Source: Streptomyces sp. AC558_RSS880 (lineage in GTDB: Bacteria; Actinomycetota; Actinomycetes; Streptomycetales; Streptomycetaceae). Taken from it: 64,000 nucleotides of DNA. Of this stretch, positions 7,693-19,293 are shown one piece after another; position 1 is the stretch's first letter, and every line of letters starts with the position of its first letter. The notes under the pieces were generated by a model. That model was not told where the DNA came from. It saw only the letters and a program-made list of their open reading frames with translations, and did not search any database. The position numbers and the translations under genes are program-made. Location of the stretch: the NCBI RefSeq assembly GCF_019049255.1, contig NZ_JAGMUJ010000004.1, forward strand, positions 1 through 64,000, in the 5' to 3' direction.

Positions 7693-8733
7693 TCACTTGG
7701 CTCCCAGAGCCGTCTGCAGGGCCTTGAGGTTGGCCTCCATGACCTGGAAGTAGTCGTCGCCGCGGGACTTGTCGGTGATGCCCTCGAGCGGGTCGAGGAC
7801 GTCCGTCTTCAGTCCGGCGTCGCCGGCGAGGGTCTTGGCGGTCTTGTCGCTGACGAGCGTCTCGTAGAACACGGTGGTGACGCCGTCGGCCTTGGCCATC
7901 TTCTCAAGTTCCTTCACGCGCGCGCCGCTGGGCTCGGACTCGGGGTCCAGGCCGCTGATGGACTCCTCGGTCAGGCCGTAGCGCTCGGCGAGGTAGCCGA
8001 AGGCGGAGTGGGTGGTGATGAAGACGTCGGTCCTCTTGTCCTTCAGGCCGGTCTTGAACGTGGTGTCGAGCTCGTTCAGCTTCTCGACCAGGGCCGCGGT
8101 GTTCTTCTTGTAGTCGGCGGCGTGGTCCGGGTCGGCCTTCTCGAAGGCCTTGCCGACGCCCTCGGCGACCTCGGCGTACTTCACCGGGTCCAGCCAGATG
8201 TGGGGGTCCTTGCCGCCCTCGTGCTCGTGGCCGTGCTCGTCCTCGGCGGCGTGCTCCTCCTCGGCGTGGCCTTCCTCGGCGTGCTCCTCGGCGTGCTCCT
8301 CCTCGGAGTGGCCTTCCTCGGCGTGCTCGTCCGCGTGGCCGCCGGCCTCGGTGCCGTGCTCCTCGAGGGAGGTCAGGGTCGCCGCGTCGATCTTCGTCTT
8401 GACCTCGGACTGGCCGACGGCCTCGTCGACGGTGGGCTGCAGGCCCTTGAGGTAGAGGGCCGCGTCGGACTCCTGGAGCTGCGCGGTCTGCTTCGCGCTG
8501 ATCTCCAGGTCGTGCGGCTCCTGGCCGGGCTCGGTGAGACTGGTGACGCTGACGTGCTCGCCGCCGATCTGCTCGGCGAGGAAGGCCATCGGGTAGAACG
8601 ACGCGACGACGTCGAACTTGTCGGTGTTGCCCGCGGCGGCGCTGTCGGAGGAGCAGGCGGTCAGGGTGCCGAGACCGAGGGCGGTGACCGCGGCCAGGGC
8701 GGCCGCGGATATGTGGTGTCGTCGTACGTTCAT
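7693..8733 (-). CDS. znuA: Zinc ABC transporter substrate-binding lipoprotein
   Basis: Extracytoplasmic zinc-binding protein of the cluster A-I (ZnuA) family, about 346 residues. It has a lipoprotein signal with the lipobox LTAC near residue 27. A long His/Glu-rich loop at about residues 120-170 (several HAEEGH-type units) is the zinc-scavenging loop that separates ZnuA from manganese-binding homologues. The start at 8733 (MNVRRHH) is favoured; ATG 8742 and TTG 8751 are in frame but lie inside the predicted promoter. The promoter geometry suggests a leaderless transcript. First gene of znuACB. Confidence 0.92.
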   Translation of the reverse strand: MNVRRHHISAAALAAVTALGLGTLTACSSDSAAAGNTDKFDVVASFYPMAFLAEQIGGEHVSVTSLTEPGQEPHDLEISAKQTAQLQESDAALYLKGLQPTVDEAVGQSEVKTKIDAATLTSLEEHGTEAGGHADEHAEEGHSEEEHAEEHAEEGHAEEEHAAEDEHGHEHEGGKDPHIWLDPVKYAEVAEGVGKAFEKADPDHAADYKKNTAALVEKLNELDTTFKTGLKDKRTDVFITTHSAFGYLAERYGLTEESISGLDPESEPSGARVKELEKMAKADGVTTVFYETLVSDKTAKTLAGDAGLKTDVLDPLEGITDKSRGDDYFQVMEANLKALQTALGAK

Positions 8734-8770
8734 GACACTCATTTTCAACAAATATGGAAACCGTTGTCAA
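8733..8770 (-). promoter_or_regulatory. znuA promoter with overlapping Zur-type operator
   Basis: Read on the minus strand, TTGACA (8770-8765) and GAAAAT (8746-8741) are separated by 18 bases, a good -35/-10 pair. The sequence TGAAAATGAGTGTCA (8747-8733) is an imperfect inverted repeat resembling the Zur box of S. coelicolor (TGAAAATGATTTTCA type) and covers the -10 and the start codon. A transcript starting about seven bases after the -10 would begin at or next to the ATG, hence leaderless. Operator identity rests on similarity and context. Confidence 0.65.
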
Positions 8771-8893
8771 CAAAGCACGTGGGAGGGCTTTGGGGGCACC
8801 GAATTGGTCGAGGGGCAGGCCACGCCGGTAGCCTGAGGACTTCGCTGGAAGCAATCTCGCTTCGTCGCCCGTCGTCGTAATGAAGAGAGCACC

Positions 8894-10276
8894 GTGGCCG
8901 CCGACAAGATCGACACCATCGTCAGCCTGAGCAAGCGCCGTGGCTTCGTATTCCCCAGTAGTGAGATCTACGGCGGCACGAAGGCCGCCTGGGACTACGG
9001 ACCGCTGGGTGTCGAGCTCAAGGAGAACCTGAAGCGCCAGTGGTGGCGCTCCATGGTCACCTCGCGCGAGGACGTGGTCGGTATCGACTCGTCCGTGATC
9101 CTGGCCCCGGACGTGTGGGTCGCCTCCGGCCACGTCGCCACCTTCACGGACCCGCTGACCGAGTGCACCTCCTGCCACAAGCGGTTCCGCGCGGACCACC
9201 TGGAGGAGGCGTACGAGGAGAAGAAGGGCCGCGCCCCGGAGAACGGCCTCGCCGACCTCAACTGCCCCAACTGCGGCAACAAGGGCACCTTCACCGAGCC
9301 CAAGCAGTTCTCGGGCCTGCTCTCCACCCACCTCGGCCCGACGCAGGACTCCGGCTCCATCGCCTACCTGCGCCCCGAGACCGCCCAGGGCATCTTCACC
9401 AACTTCGCCCAGGTGCACACCACCGCGCGCAAGAAGCCGCCGTTCGGCATCGCCCAGATGGGCAAGTCCTTCCGCAACGAGATCACGCCCGGCAACTTCA
9501 TCTTCCGCACCCGCGAGTTCGAGCAGATGGAGATGGAGTTCTTCGTCAAGCCGGGCGAGGACGAGAAGTGGCAGGAGTACTGGATGGAGCAGCGCTGGAA
9601 CTGGTACACCGGTCTCGGCCTGCGCGAGGAGAACATGCGGTGGTACGACCACCCGAAGGAGAAGCTCTCCCACTACTCCAAGCGCACCGCTGACATCGAG
9701 TACCGCTTCCAGTTCGGCGGCAGCGAGTGGGGCGAGCTGGAGGGTGTCGCCAACCGCACCGACTACGACCTCTCCGCCCACTCCAAGGCCTCCGGCCAGG
9801 ACCTCGCCTACTTCGACCAGGAGGCCGGCGAGCGCTGGACGCCGTACGTCATCGAGCCGGCGGCCGGTGTCGGCCGGGCGATGCTCGCCTTCCTGCTCGA
9901 CGCCTACGTCGAGGACGAGGCGCCCAACGCCAAGGGCAAGATGGAGAAGCGGACCGTGCTGCGGCTCGACCACCGCCTGGCCCCGGTGAAGGTCGCGGTG
10001 CTCCCGCTGTCCCGCAACGCGGAGCTGTCGCCGAAGGCGAAGGGTCTGGCGCAGGCGCTGCGGCAGAACTGGAACGTCGAGTTCGACGACGCCGGCGCCA
10101 TCGGCCGCCGCTACCGCCGGCAGGACGAGATCGGTACGCCGTTCTGCGTGACCGTCGACTTCGACACGCTGGACGACAACGCGGTGACCGTGCGCGAACG
10201 CGACTCCATGAAGCAGGAGCGCGTCTCGCTCGACCAGATCGAGGGGTACCTGGCGGCCCGTCTGATCGGCGCGTAG
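8894..10276 (+). CDS. glyS: Glycyl-tRNA synthetase
   Basis: Class II synthetase of the homodimeric type that charges tRNA-Gly. It is 460 residues with a GTG start. The N-terminus ([15 protein letters not shown]) is followed by a CTSC ... CPNCG zinc-ribbon insertion near residues 90-135, motif 2 ([16 protein letters not shown]), FEQMEMEFF, motif 3 ([14 protein letters not shown]), and a C-terminal anticodon-binding domain. It is divergent from znuA, sharing a 160-bp region that holds the Zur site, so zinc control might reach this zinc-containing enzyme; that is speculation. A strong hairpin follows the stop. Confidence 0.96.
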   Translation: MAADKIDTIVSLSKRRGFVFPSSEIYGGTKAAWDYGPLGVELKENLKRQWWRSMVTSREDVVGIDSSVILAPDVWVASGHVATFTDPLTECTSCHKRFRADHLEEAYEEKKGRAPENGLADLNCPNCGNKGTFTEPKQFSGLLSTHLGPTQDSGSIAYLRPETAQGIFTNFAQVHTTARKKPPFGIAQMGKSFRNEITPGNFIFRTREFEQMEMEFFVKPGEDEKWQEYWMEQRWNWYTGLGLREENMRWYDHPKEKLSHYSKRTADIEYRFQFGGSEWGELEGVANRTDYDLSAHSKASGQDLAYFDQEAGERWTPYVIEPAAGVGRAMLAFLLDAYVEDEAPNAKGKMEKRTVLRLDHRLAPVKVAVLPLSRNAELSPKAKGLAQALRQNWNVEFDDAGAIGRRYRRQDEIGTPFCVTVDFDTLDDNAVTVRERDSMKQERVSLDQIEGYLAARLIGA

Positions 10277-10295
10277 CCGCTACGCGGGCTCGCAC

Positions 10296-10344
10296 CGAGG
10301 CCCCCGGTGCCGGATCACTCAGTGGTCCGGCACCGGGGGCCTCG
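10296..10344. terminator. Bidirectional hairpin terminator after glyS
   Basis: The arms 10296-10319 and 10321-10344 pair over 24 positions with a single mismatch and almost no loop. This is a very stable stem between convergent genes. It has no clear T-run, as is usual in Streptomyces. The right arm includes the final codons of the opposite-strand gene. Confidence 0.8.
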
Positions 10345-10561
10345 TCGTGGACGCCCGCCGGTTCGACGGGTCCACCGTCGCCTGGTGTTCCTCCGCCAGA
10401 TGCTTCTGCGCCTTGACCCACGGGAGGAACCGGGCGCCTCCGCGCCAGCCGCACGTGTCACACCGGATCGTCCGCTGTACGCCGGTGCGTTGGACGCGTA
10501 CGACGTGTTCGCGGCCGTGCAGGTCCCAGCGGCTGATCTTGCTCGTGTCGATCTGCGGCAT
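10319..10561 (-). CDS. Hypothetical protein with a CxxC motif
   Basis: An 80-residue protein starting at an ATG with GGAGGAG immediately upstream. The sequence contains IRCDTCGWRGGARFLPW, a zinc-ribbon-like half site, and a nearby LAEEHQ helix with a histidine, so a C-x2-C ... H metal site is possible. The last codons lie inside the arm of the terminator hairpin. I recognise no named family. The function is unknown. Confidence 0.65.
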   Translation of the reverse strand: MPQIDTSKISRWDLHGREHVVRVQRTGVQRTIRCDTCGWRGGARFLPWVKAQKHLAEEHQATVDPSNRRASTTRPPVPDH

Positions 10562-10762
10562 GGCTCCTCCGGAGTCCGGATGGGGTGTCGTCGTTCTACT
10601 GCCCCGGATCGGGGGCGGCAAGGAGTGTGCGGCGAGGGCAACATCGCGCGGCCGCGTGGTTGTGGGCCGGGGCGGGTCGCGCAGCCCGGCGCTTGCGGGG
10701 TGCTGTCGCGCCCACCCGTGCCGCCCTGCGGCACGATTGCCCGCGGTGAGCGGGCCGACTGC

Positions 10763-12217
10763 TCAGGCGCTCACGTCCGCACTCCGGCGCATCTCCGTCG
10801 ACTCCAGCCGCTCCGCCGTCCGTTCGGCGGTCCCGCGGGCCCAGCGCCCCGACGTCAGCGCGCCGACCACCAGCACCGCGAAGCCGCACCCCGCGAGGAT
10901 CCACCACCCCGGCCGCGCCGCCGTCACGAACGCCTCCGCGTACGACGACGAGCCCACCCCCGCCGCCAGCACCGCGCCGATCACCGCGACGCCCAGCGCC
11001 TGGCCCAGCTGACGGCTGGTGGACGCGACCGCCGAGGCGACTCCCGCCTGCGCGGTCGGCATGCCGGAGACGGCGGTGTTGGTGATCGGGGCGTTGACGA
11101 AGCCGAAGCCGACGCCGAAGAGGACGTACCCGAGGAAGAGGGTGGCGTCGGAGGTCTCGGCCTCGAAGAGGGCGAAGAGGAGCCCGCTGGCCGTCATCGC
11201 GCCGCCGGCGACCAGCAGCGGCAGGCGCGGGCCCCGGCCGCCGACCAGCCGGCCGGAGAGCGGGGCGCACAGGAAGGTCGGGACGGCCATCGGGAGCATC
11301 CACAGGCCCGCGTCCAGGGCGCTCAGGCCCCGCACGTTCTGCAGGTACAGCGTGGACAGGAACAGGAAGCCGCCGAGCGCGGCGAACGCGCTCACGGCTA
11401 TCACCGTGGCCCCGCTGAACGGAGCCGAGCGGAAGAAGCGGAGATCGATGAGGGGTTCGCGGCGGCGGGGCTCGTAGCGCAGGAGGGCGACGAGGGCGGC
11501 CAGGGCCAGGACGGCGTACGGAGCGATCGACGCGGGGGAGGCGTGCGGGGCCTCGATGATCGCGTACGTCAGGGAGCCGAACAGGACGATCACCAGGAGC
11601 TGGCCGACCGGGTCCGGGCGGCGGGCCTTCGGGGCGCGGGACTCCGGGACGAAGCGCCAGGTGAGCAGCAGCGCGGCCAGGCCCACCGGCAGGTTGACCC
11701 AGAAGATGGAGCGCCAGCCGACCGACTCCACCAGCAGCCCGCCGACCAGCGGACCGGCGGCCATCGAGATGCCGACGACCGCGCCCCACACGCCGATCGC
11801 GCGGGCCCGCTCGCGGGGGTCGGTGAAGGTGTTGGTGATGATCGACATGGCGACCGGGTTGAGCATCGAGCCGCCGATCGCCTGCACCATCCGGAACACG
11901 ACCAGCCACGACAGGTCCGGCGCCAGGGAGCACAGCACCGAGCCGAGGGTGAAGACCACCAGACCGGCCATGAACACCCGTCTGCGGCCGATCCGGTCCG
12001 CCGTGGAGCCCGCGAGCATCAGCAGGGAGGCCAGGACGAGCGTGTAGGCGTCGATGGTCCACTGCAACCCCGAGGTGCTCGCGTGGAACTCCCGTTGCAT
12101 GGCGGGCAGGGCGACGTTGAGGACCGTGTTGTCCAGGCTCACGATCAGCAGGCTCATGCAGCAGATCGCGAGCACCAGCATGCGTCGGCCGTGGCTGAGC
12201 TCGGGCATGGGTGCCAT
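10763..12217 (-). CDS. MFS drug exporter (DHA2, EmrB/QacA type)
   Basis: A 484-residue proton-driven exporter with about 14 hydrophobic segments. It shows the DHA2 signatures: motif D1 (SLDNTVLNVALPAM near residue 27), motif A (GSTADRIGRRRVFMAG), and motif C-like GPLVGGLLVESVGWRSIFWVNLP. The substrate cannot be predicted. The intergenic region shared with divergent dusB contains the imperfect repeat CGGTtaactaatgACCG at about 12239-12255, which could be an operator for a local repressor not encoded next door. An alternative ATG lies nine bases downstream of the chosen start. Confidence 0.88.
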   Translation of the reverse strand: MAPMPELSHGRRMLVLAICCMSLLIVSLDNTVLNVALPAMQREFHASTSGLQWTIDAYTLVLASLLMLAGSTADRIGRRRVFMAGLVVFTLGSVLCSLAPDLSWLVVFRMVQAIGGSMLNPVAMSIITNTFTDPRERARAIGVWGAVVGISMAAGPLVGGLLVESVGWRSIFWVNLPVGLAALLLTWRFVPESRAPKARRPDPVGQLLVIVLFGSLTYAIIEAPHASPASIAPYAVLALAALVALLRYEPRRREPLIDLRFFRSAPFSGATVIAVSAFAALGGFLFLSTLYLQNVRGLSALDAGLWMLPMAVPTFLCAPLSGRLVGGRGPRLPLLVAGGAMTASGLLFALFEAETSDATLFLGYVLFGVGFGFVNAPITNTAVSGMPTAQAGVASAVASTSRQLGQALGVAVIGAVLAAGVGSSSYAEAFVTAARPGWWILAGCGFAVLVVGALTSGRWARGTAERTAERLESTEMRRSADVSA

Positions 12218-12315
12218 CGTACGCGCGTTTCGATAGTGCGGTTAACTAATGACCGTTACATGATCTCCGTACGGCGACGTGCCGGGTACCCCTCGGCATG
12301 CGGGACAATGGGGGA

Positions 12316-13470
12316 ATGCCCACGCTCGCGCCCACCACGACCTCGACCCTGCAGATCGGCCCGCACACGGTCCAGCCGCCCGTCGTGCTCGCCCCCATGG
12401 CCGGGATCACCAACGCGCCCTTCCGCACCCTGTGCAGGGAGTGGAGCGGCGGCAAGGGCCTGTTCGTCAGCGAGATGATCACCACTCGGGCGCTGGTCGA
12501 ACGCAACGACAAGACCATGCAGCTGATCCGGTTCGACGAGAGCGAGAAGCCGCGCTCCATCCAGCTGTACGGCGTCGACCCGGTGACCGTCGGCAAGGCC
12601 GTCCGCATGATCGCGGAGGAGGACCTCGCCGACCACATCGACCTCAACTTCGGCTGCCCGGTCCCCAAGGTGACCCGCAAGGGCGGCGGTTCGGCCCTCC
12701 CGTACAAGCGGAACCTGCTGCGGTCGATCCTGCGCGAGGCCGTGAGCGGCGCCGGGGACCTGCCGGTGACGATGAAGATGCGCAAGGGCATCGACGACGA
12801 CCACCTGACCTACCTGGACGCCGGCCGGATCGCCGTCGAGGAGGGCGTGACCGCCATCGCGCTGCACGGCCGCACCGCCGCCCAGCACTACGGCGGCACC
12901 GCCGACTGGGACGCCATCGCCCGGCTGAAGGAGCACGTCCCGGAGATCCCGGTGCTCGGCAACGGCGACATCTGGTCGGCGGAGGACGCGCTGCGGATGG
13001 TGCGCGAGACCGGCTGCGACGGGGTGGTCGTGGGCCGGGGCTGCCTCGGCCGGCCGTGGCTGTTCGCGGACCTGGTGGCCGCCTTCGAGGGGCGTACGGA
13101 CGCCTATGTACGGCCCACCCTGCGCGAGGTCGCCGACGTCATGGTCCGGCACGCCACGCTGCTGGGGGAGTGGATCGGCGACGAGTCGCGCGGCGTGATC
13201 GACTTCCGCAAGCACGTCGCCTGGTATCTGAAGGGCTTCGCGGTCGGTTCCGAGATGCGCAAGCGGCTCGCGATCACCTCCTCGCTGGAGGAGCTGCGGG
13301 CCGGGCTCGACGAGCTGGACCTCGACCAGCCCTGGCCCACCGGCGCCGACGGGCCCCGCGGCCGTACGTCCGGCAACAACCGGGTGGTGCTGCCGGACGG
13401 CTGGCTGAAGGACCCCTACGACTGCGCGGGCGTCGGCGAGGACGCGGAACTGGACACCTCCGGCGGCTGA
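12316..13470 (+). CDS. dusB: tRNA-dihydrouridine synthase (DusB type)
   Basis: An FMN-dependent enzyme that reduces uridines in tRNA to dihydrouridine. It is 384 residues long; the ATG at 12316 follows a purine-rich GGGGGA, and an upstream ATG at 12298 would add six residues. TIM-barrel features include VVLAPMAGITNAPFR near 24-38, NFGCPVPKVTRKGGGSAL with the catalytic Cys near 115, LHGRT, and VVGRGCLGRPWLF for FMN phosphate binding. Its stop abuts the stop of the convergent sulfatase with no gap. Confidence 0.93.
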   Translation: MPTLAPTTTSTLQIGPHTVQPPVVLAPMAGITNAPFRTLCREWSGGKGLFVSEMITTRALVERNDKTMQLIRFDESEKPRSIQLYGVDPVTVGKAVRMIAEEDLADHIDLNFGCPVPKVTRKGGGSALPYKRNLLRSILREAVSGAGDLPVTMKMRKGIDDDHLTYLDAGRIAVEEGVTAIALHGRTAAQHYGGTADWDAIARLKEHVPEIPVLGNGDIWSAEDALRMVRETGCDGVVVGRGCLGRPWLFADLVAAFEGRTDAYVRPTLREVADVMVRHATLLGEWIGDESRGVIDFRKHVAWYLKGFAVGSEMRKRLAITSSLEELRAGLDELDLDQPWPTGADGPRGRTSGNNRVVLPDGWLKDPYDCAGVGEDAELDTSGG

Positions 13471-15285
13471 TCAGCCCTTCGTGGGGTGCGGGACGGAGCC
13501 GTAGGCCGTCAGGAAGCGGTCGCGGAAGGAGCTCATCTTCCACACCGGCGCGTCCTCGGCGGGCCTGAGCCCTTCGGTCCAGTTCCAGCCGTCGGTCTTC
13601 GCCAGCACCTCCGGGTCCTTGGCGACGATCGTCACCGGCACGTCCCGGCTCGCGCCGTGGCCGCTGACCCGGGCGATGGGCTGGTGGTCGCCGAGGAGGA
13701 CGAGCACGGTGTCGTCGGTGCCGTAGCGCTCCAGCCACTGGGTGAGGCTGGTGACCGAGTACTGGATCGACCTGCCGTACTCCTGCCGGGACTCGGTGGA
13801 GTCGGCGATGACGTCGGAGGACTTCTTCCCCGCCTTCCGGACGGCGTCGAAGACCGAGCCGTCGCCGAGGTCGTCCCAGTCGACCAGCTCGGGGATCGGC
13901 GCCCAGGGCTGGTGGCTGGAGGTGAGGATGACCTCCGACATCAGCGGCTTGTCGTGCTTCCTGCCGTGCTCCAGCCGCTGGAAGGCCTCCAGGGCGTACT
14001 GGTCCGGCATGGTCGACCAGCTGAACTTCGGCCCCTCGTAGCCGAGGTCGAAGGCGTCGTAGACCTTGTCGAGGCCGTACCACTCCGCCTCCGGCCAGGC
14101 CTTCTGCACACCGGGCATGATGCCGACGGTGTCCCAGGCACCGGTCTTGCGGAACGCCTTGGTGAGGGTGAGGCGGTCGCCGGAGGTGACGGTGCGGTAG
14201 CGCTGCTGGTTGTCGATCCAGAGGCCGGACAGGGCCGTGGAGTGGCCGAGCCAGCTGCTGCCGCCGTACGTCGCCGAGGTGAGCCAGCCGCTGCGGGCGC
14301 GGTAGCCGGCCCGCGCGAGCGCCTCGGTGCGGGCGTCGAGGGTGCGGGTGATGCCGGGGGCGATCAGCGGGTCCTCGACGGCGGTGCGGCCGTAGCTCTC
14401 GATGAAGGCGATGACGACGTCCTTGCCGCGCAGGTCCGGGAGAAGCTGGTCGGGGGGAGTGGCGCCGAAGGCGTCCGCCCGCGCCTCCTTCGCGAACGCC
14501 GCCTCGTCGCGCAGGGTGTTCACCACGCGCCGGGTCTGCCCCTTCAACGCCCCGGCGGCCCGGTCGGAGGCGACCGGCACACCGGCGATCTGCAACCCCA
14601 GGGCGGTACAGGTGACCCACACGGTGCCCGCGATCAGCGCGCCCCGGCCGGCGCGGGCGCGGTGCCGGGCCAGCAGGTCGCCGAGCCGGACGGTGGCCAG
14701 CGCCATGACGGCCACGATGAGCAGGGCGAGGAGGACCGCGCCGACGGCCGCGGCGGTGGCCGCCGTGCCGCCCATCGAGTCCTCGACGTAGGACTGGGCG
14801 TCGTCGAGCAGGCCCCAGTCGAGCACGACGTTGAAGCCGCGGCCCAGATACTCGGTGAACCCGATGTCCAGCAGGTTCAGCACGGTCAGGACGCCGATGC
14901 CCGCCCCGTACAGCGCCGCCACGACGATCCGCGGCCGGCGCGGCAGGGCGAGCAGCAGGACGGCCCCGATGATCGCCTCCGCCGGTATCCGGGTGAACCG
15001 GTCGGGCCGGAGGGCCGGAGCGGTGTTCGGCATCAGGAGGGCGCCGACGACGAGGGCGGCGGCGAGGGCGTGCAGCGTCCGGCGGAGGGCGCGGGCGACG
15101 GCGGGGTGCGCGTCGCGTGTGTCGCGCAGGCGTGTGAAGACAGGCAACCCGGAGGTCCCTTCCGTACCGAGCCCGGTGGGAGGCGGACCCGGCGTGGGGG
15201 TCCGGGTCCGCCGTCGTTCCGTACGGGCGGGGTGACCGGTGCGTTCATCTGACCGGCGGATTTCGGGTGCCGGACCGGTCCGCAT
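13471..15285 (-). CDS. Membrane-anchored sulfatase-family protein
   Basis: About 604 residues. The N-terminal half has about four or five membrane segments; the extracellular C-terminal half is an alkaline-phosphatase-superfamily sulfatase/LtaS-like domain (DVVIAFIESYGR, GGSSWLGHSTALSG, EVILTSSHQPWAP, VLVLLGDHQPIA). The nucleophile region TYGGSSW resembles lipoteichoic-acid synthase or phosphoglycerol-transferase enzymes more than true sulfatases. The likely role is in cell-envelope glycerol-phosphate or phosphoester transfer. The start is uncertain: 15285 lacks a good ribosome site, and 15372 would only add low-complexity sequence. Confidence 0.8.
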   Translation of the reverse strand: MRTGPAPEIRRSDERTGHPARTERRRTRTPTPGPPPTGLGTEGTSGLPVFTRLRDTRDAHPAVARALRRTLHALAAALVVGALLMPNTAPALRPDRFTRIPAEAIIGAVLLLALPRRPRIVVAALYGAGIGVLTVLNLLDIGFTEYLGRGFNVVLDWGLLDDAQSYVEDSMGGTAATAAAVGAVLLALLIVAVMALATVRLGDLLARHRARAGRGALIAGTVWVTCTALGLQIAGVPVASDRAAGALKGQTRRVVNTLRDEAAFAKEARADAFGATPPDQLLPDLRGKDVVIAFIESYGRTAVEDPLIAPGITRTLDARTEALARAGYRARSGWLTSATYGGSSWLGHSTALSGLWIDNQQRYRTVTSGDRLTLTKAFRKTGAWDTVGIMPGVQKAWPEAEWYGLDKVYDAFDLGYEGPKFSWSTMPDQYALEAFQRLEHGRKHDKPLMSEVILTSSHQPWAPIPELVDWDDLGDGSVFDAVRKAGKKSSDVIADSTESRQEYGRSIQYSVTSLTQWLERYGTDDTVLVLLGDHQPIARVSGHGASRDVPVTIVAKDPEVLAKTDGWNWTEGLRPAEDAPVWKMSSFRDRFLTAYGSVPHPTKG

Positions 15286-15657
15286 GGTGGAATCCGGCCC
15301 GCTGTGGCAGCGTGATTCTCGCCACCCTTGATAAGGGTTGCGCTCAGATGAGCGGATCTTGGGCGACTGCACTTCTCAAAGGTTGGCACTCAGTGCCACT
15401 CCTTGATCGTTCAGCGGGCGAAATCAAACGTGGAGATTGTTGCTCATGTGAGCGAACGGGAGGGTGCTGAGGAGGCTGATGCGTTCAAGAAGTGAAAACA
15501 TTCGACCGTCATGGCTTGCCAAGCTTTGACTTTCGATCCGCTGGCGGACGAGTGGTTACAGGCACATGACGCACAAGTGGACGTACCCAGGCGCCTTCGA
15601 TCTGGGTACATTCCTCGCCGTCAGGGCAGCCACCGCGTCCTCGAGGAGTCGAGACCC
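15286..15657. promoter_or_regulatory. Palindrome-rich leader upstream of ppdK
   Basis: This 372-bp gap holds five inverted repeats: ACCCTT-gat-AAGGGT (15324-15338), CGCTCA-ga-TGAGCG (15341-15354), TGGCACT-c-AGTGCCA (15384-15398), GCTCA-tg-TGAGC (15442-15453), and GTACCCAG-n11-CTGGGTAC (15583-15609). The GCTCAnnTGAGC motif occurs twice, with starts exactly 100 bp apart. The last repeat is within 50 bp of the ppdK start and could form an RNA hairpin. Base composition is lower in GC than the neighbouring genes, as expected for a regulatory region. No family-specific operator is recognised. Confidence 0.55.
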
Positions 15658-18405
<2,748 letters not shown>

Positions 18406-18496
18406 GCCGCCCCCTGAGGGGCACTTGAACCCCGGAGCCGTCGTCTGTCACCCGACCACCCTCACCGATCGGCGACGGCTCCGGACCACGAAAGAG

Positions 18497-18529
18497 AGGG
18501 CGGCACCCGTGCGGGGGTGCCGCCCTTTC
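18497..18529 (+). terminator. Terminator after ppdK
   Basis: A perfect 12-bp stem (18497-18508 with 18515-18526) with a six-base loop, followed by a short T run. A second, looser hairpin (ggagccgtcg at 18434-18443 with cgacggctcc at 18473-18482) lies just upstream. Together they separate ppdK from the next gene. Confidence 0.85.
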
Positions 18530-18593
18530 GCGTGTGTAGGGTCCGGTGCCGGGAACTTACGGAGCCGCCACGGCGGGGAACAGGGGGGACGCA

Positions 18594-19262
18594 GTGCCGT
18601 TTCGGATGCGCAGGAGCAGCATCAGGCCGTTGAGCGCTATGGGCGGGTACGCCGTCGATCCGTGGCAGTCGTTCCGGCGCACGGTCGGGGTGGTGCTCTT
18701 CGGGTGGGCCGCCGCGGCCGTTACCGCCGGGGCGTCCTACCTGGCGTTGCGGTGGGTGTGGGTGCCCATCGCCGTGGGGGTTCCGCTGTTTCTCACGTTC
18801 GCCTTCCTCCTGACGCTGCTCCATCGCGCGGGGTGGATCGCCCTGCTGTCCCTCGTGCCGGGGCTGTTCGTCCTCGTCGGGGCCGTCCAGTACGCGCCCG
18901 AGGCGGCGTTGGAGGTGCGCGGGGTGCGGGAGAGCGTGGTGATCGTGGCGGACAGTGTGGACGAGACGGGCGGCGACAACCACCGGTTCACGCTGCGCAC
19001 GGCGGACGGGGAGGAACTGGAGGAGCGTCTCACCTACAACGGTGACGGCTCGGGTCTGGAGGTGGGGGACCGGCTCGATGTCCTCCTCGACCCGGAGGGC
19101 GTGGCGCCCATGGAGCAGGCGGACGAGGTGGACGCCGCGGGGCGGCTGAACGGTCTGATCGGCGGGCTCGTGGCGTGGACGCTGATGGCGGTCCTCGCCG
19201 GGCGGCGCGGGCATGTGCGGCGCCGGCGGGGGAAGACCGACTCCCTGCTGCTGTCCCTGTGA
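18594..19262 (+). CDS. Hypothetical membrane protein
   Basis: About 222 residues, starting at GTG 18594 behind a GGGGGGA ribosome site. There are two or three hydrophobic segments in the first 110 residues, then a soluble beta-rich domain (SVVIVADSVDETGG, FTLRTADGEELEERL, GDRLDVLLDPEGVAP), then a final membrane helix (LIGGLVAWTLMAVLAG) and a basic tail. The layout resembles other Streptomyces DUF3592-like membrane proteins, but the family is not certain. No pathway can be proposed from the neighbours. Confidence 0.7.
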   Translation: MPFRMRRSSIRPLSAMGGYAVDPWQSFRRTVGVVLFGWAAAAVTAGASYLALRWVWVPIAVGVPLFLTFAFLLTLLHRAGWIALLSLVPGLFVLVGAVQYAPEAALEVRGVRESVVIVADSVDETGGDNHRFTLRTADGEELEERLTYNGDGSGLEVGDRLDVLLDPEGVAPMEQADEVDAAGRLNGLIGGLVAWTLMAVLAGRRGHVRRRRGKTDSLLLSL

Positions 19263-19293
19263 GCAGGGGAGCCGGTCTTCGCGCGGAACGACG

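Noticed and set aside
15384..15398. TGGCACTcAGTGCCA considered as a CIRCE heat-shock operator
   Set aside because: CIRCE needs two GCACTC/GAGTGC arms separated by nine bases; here the arms touch and no chaperone gene follows.
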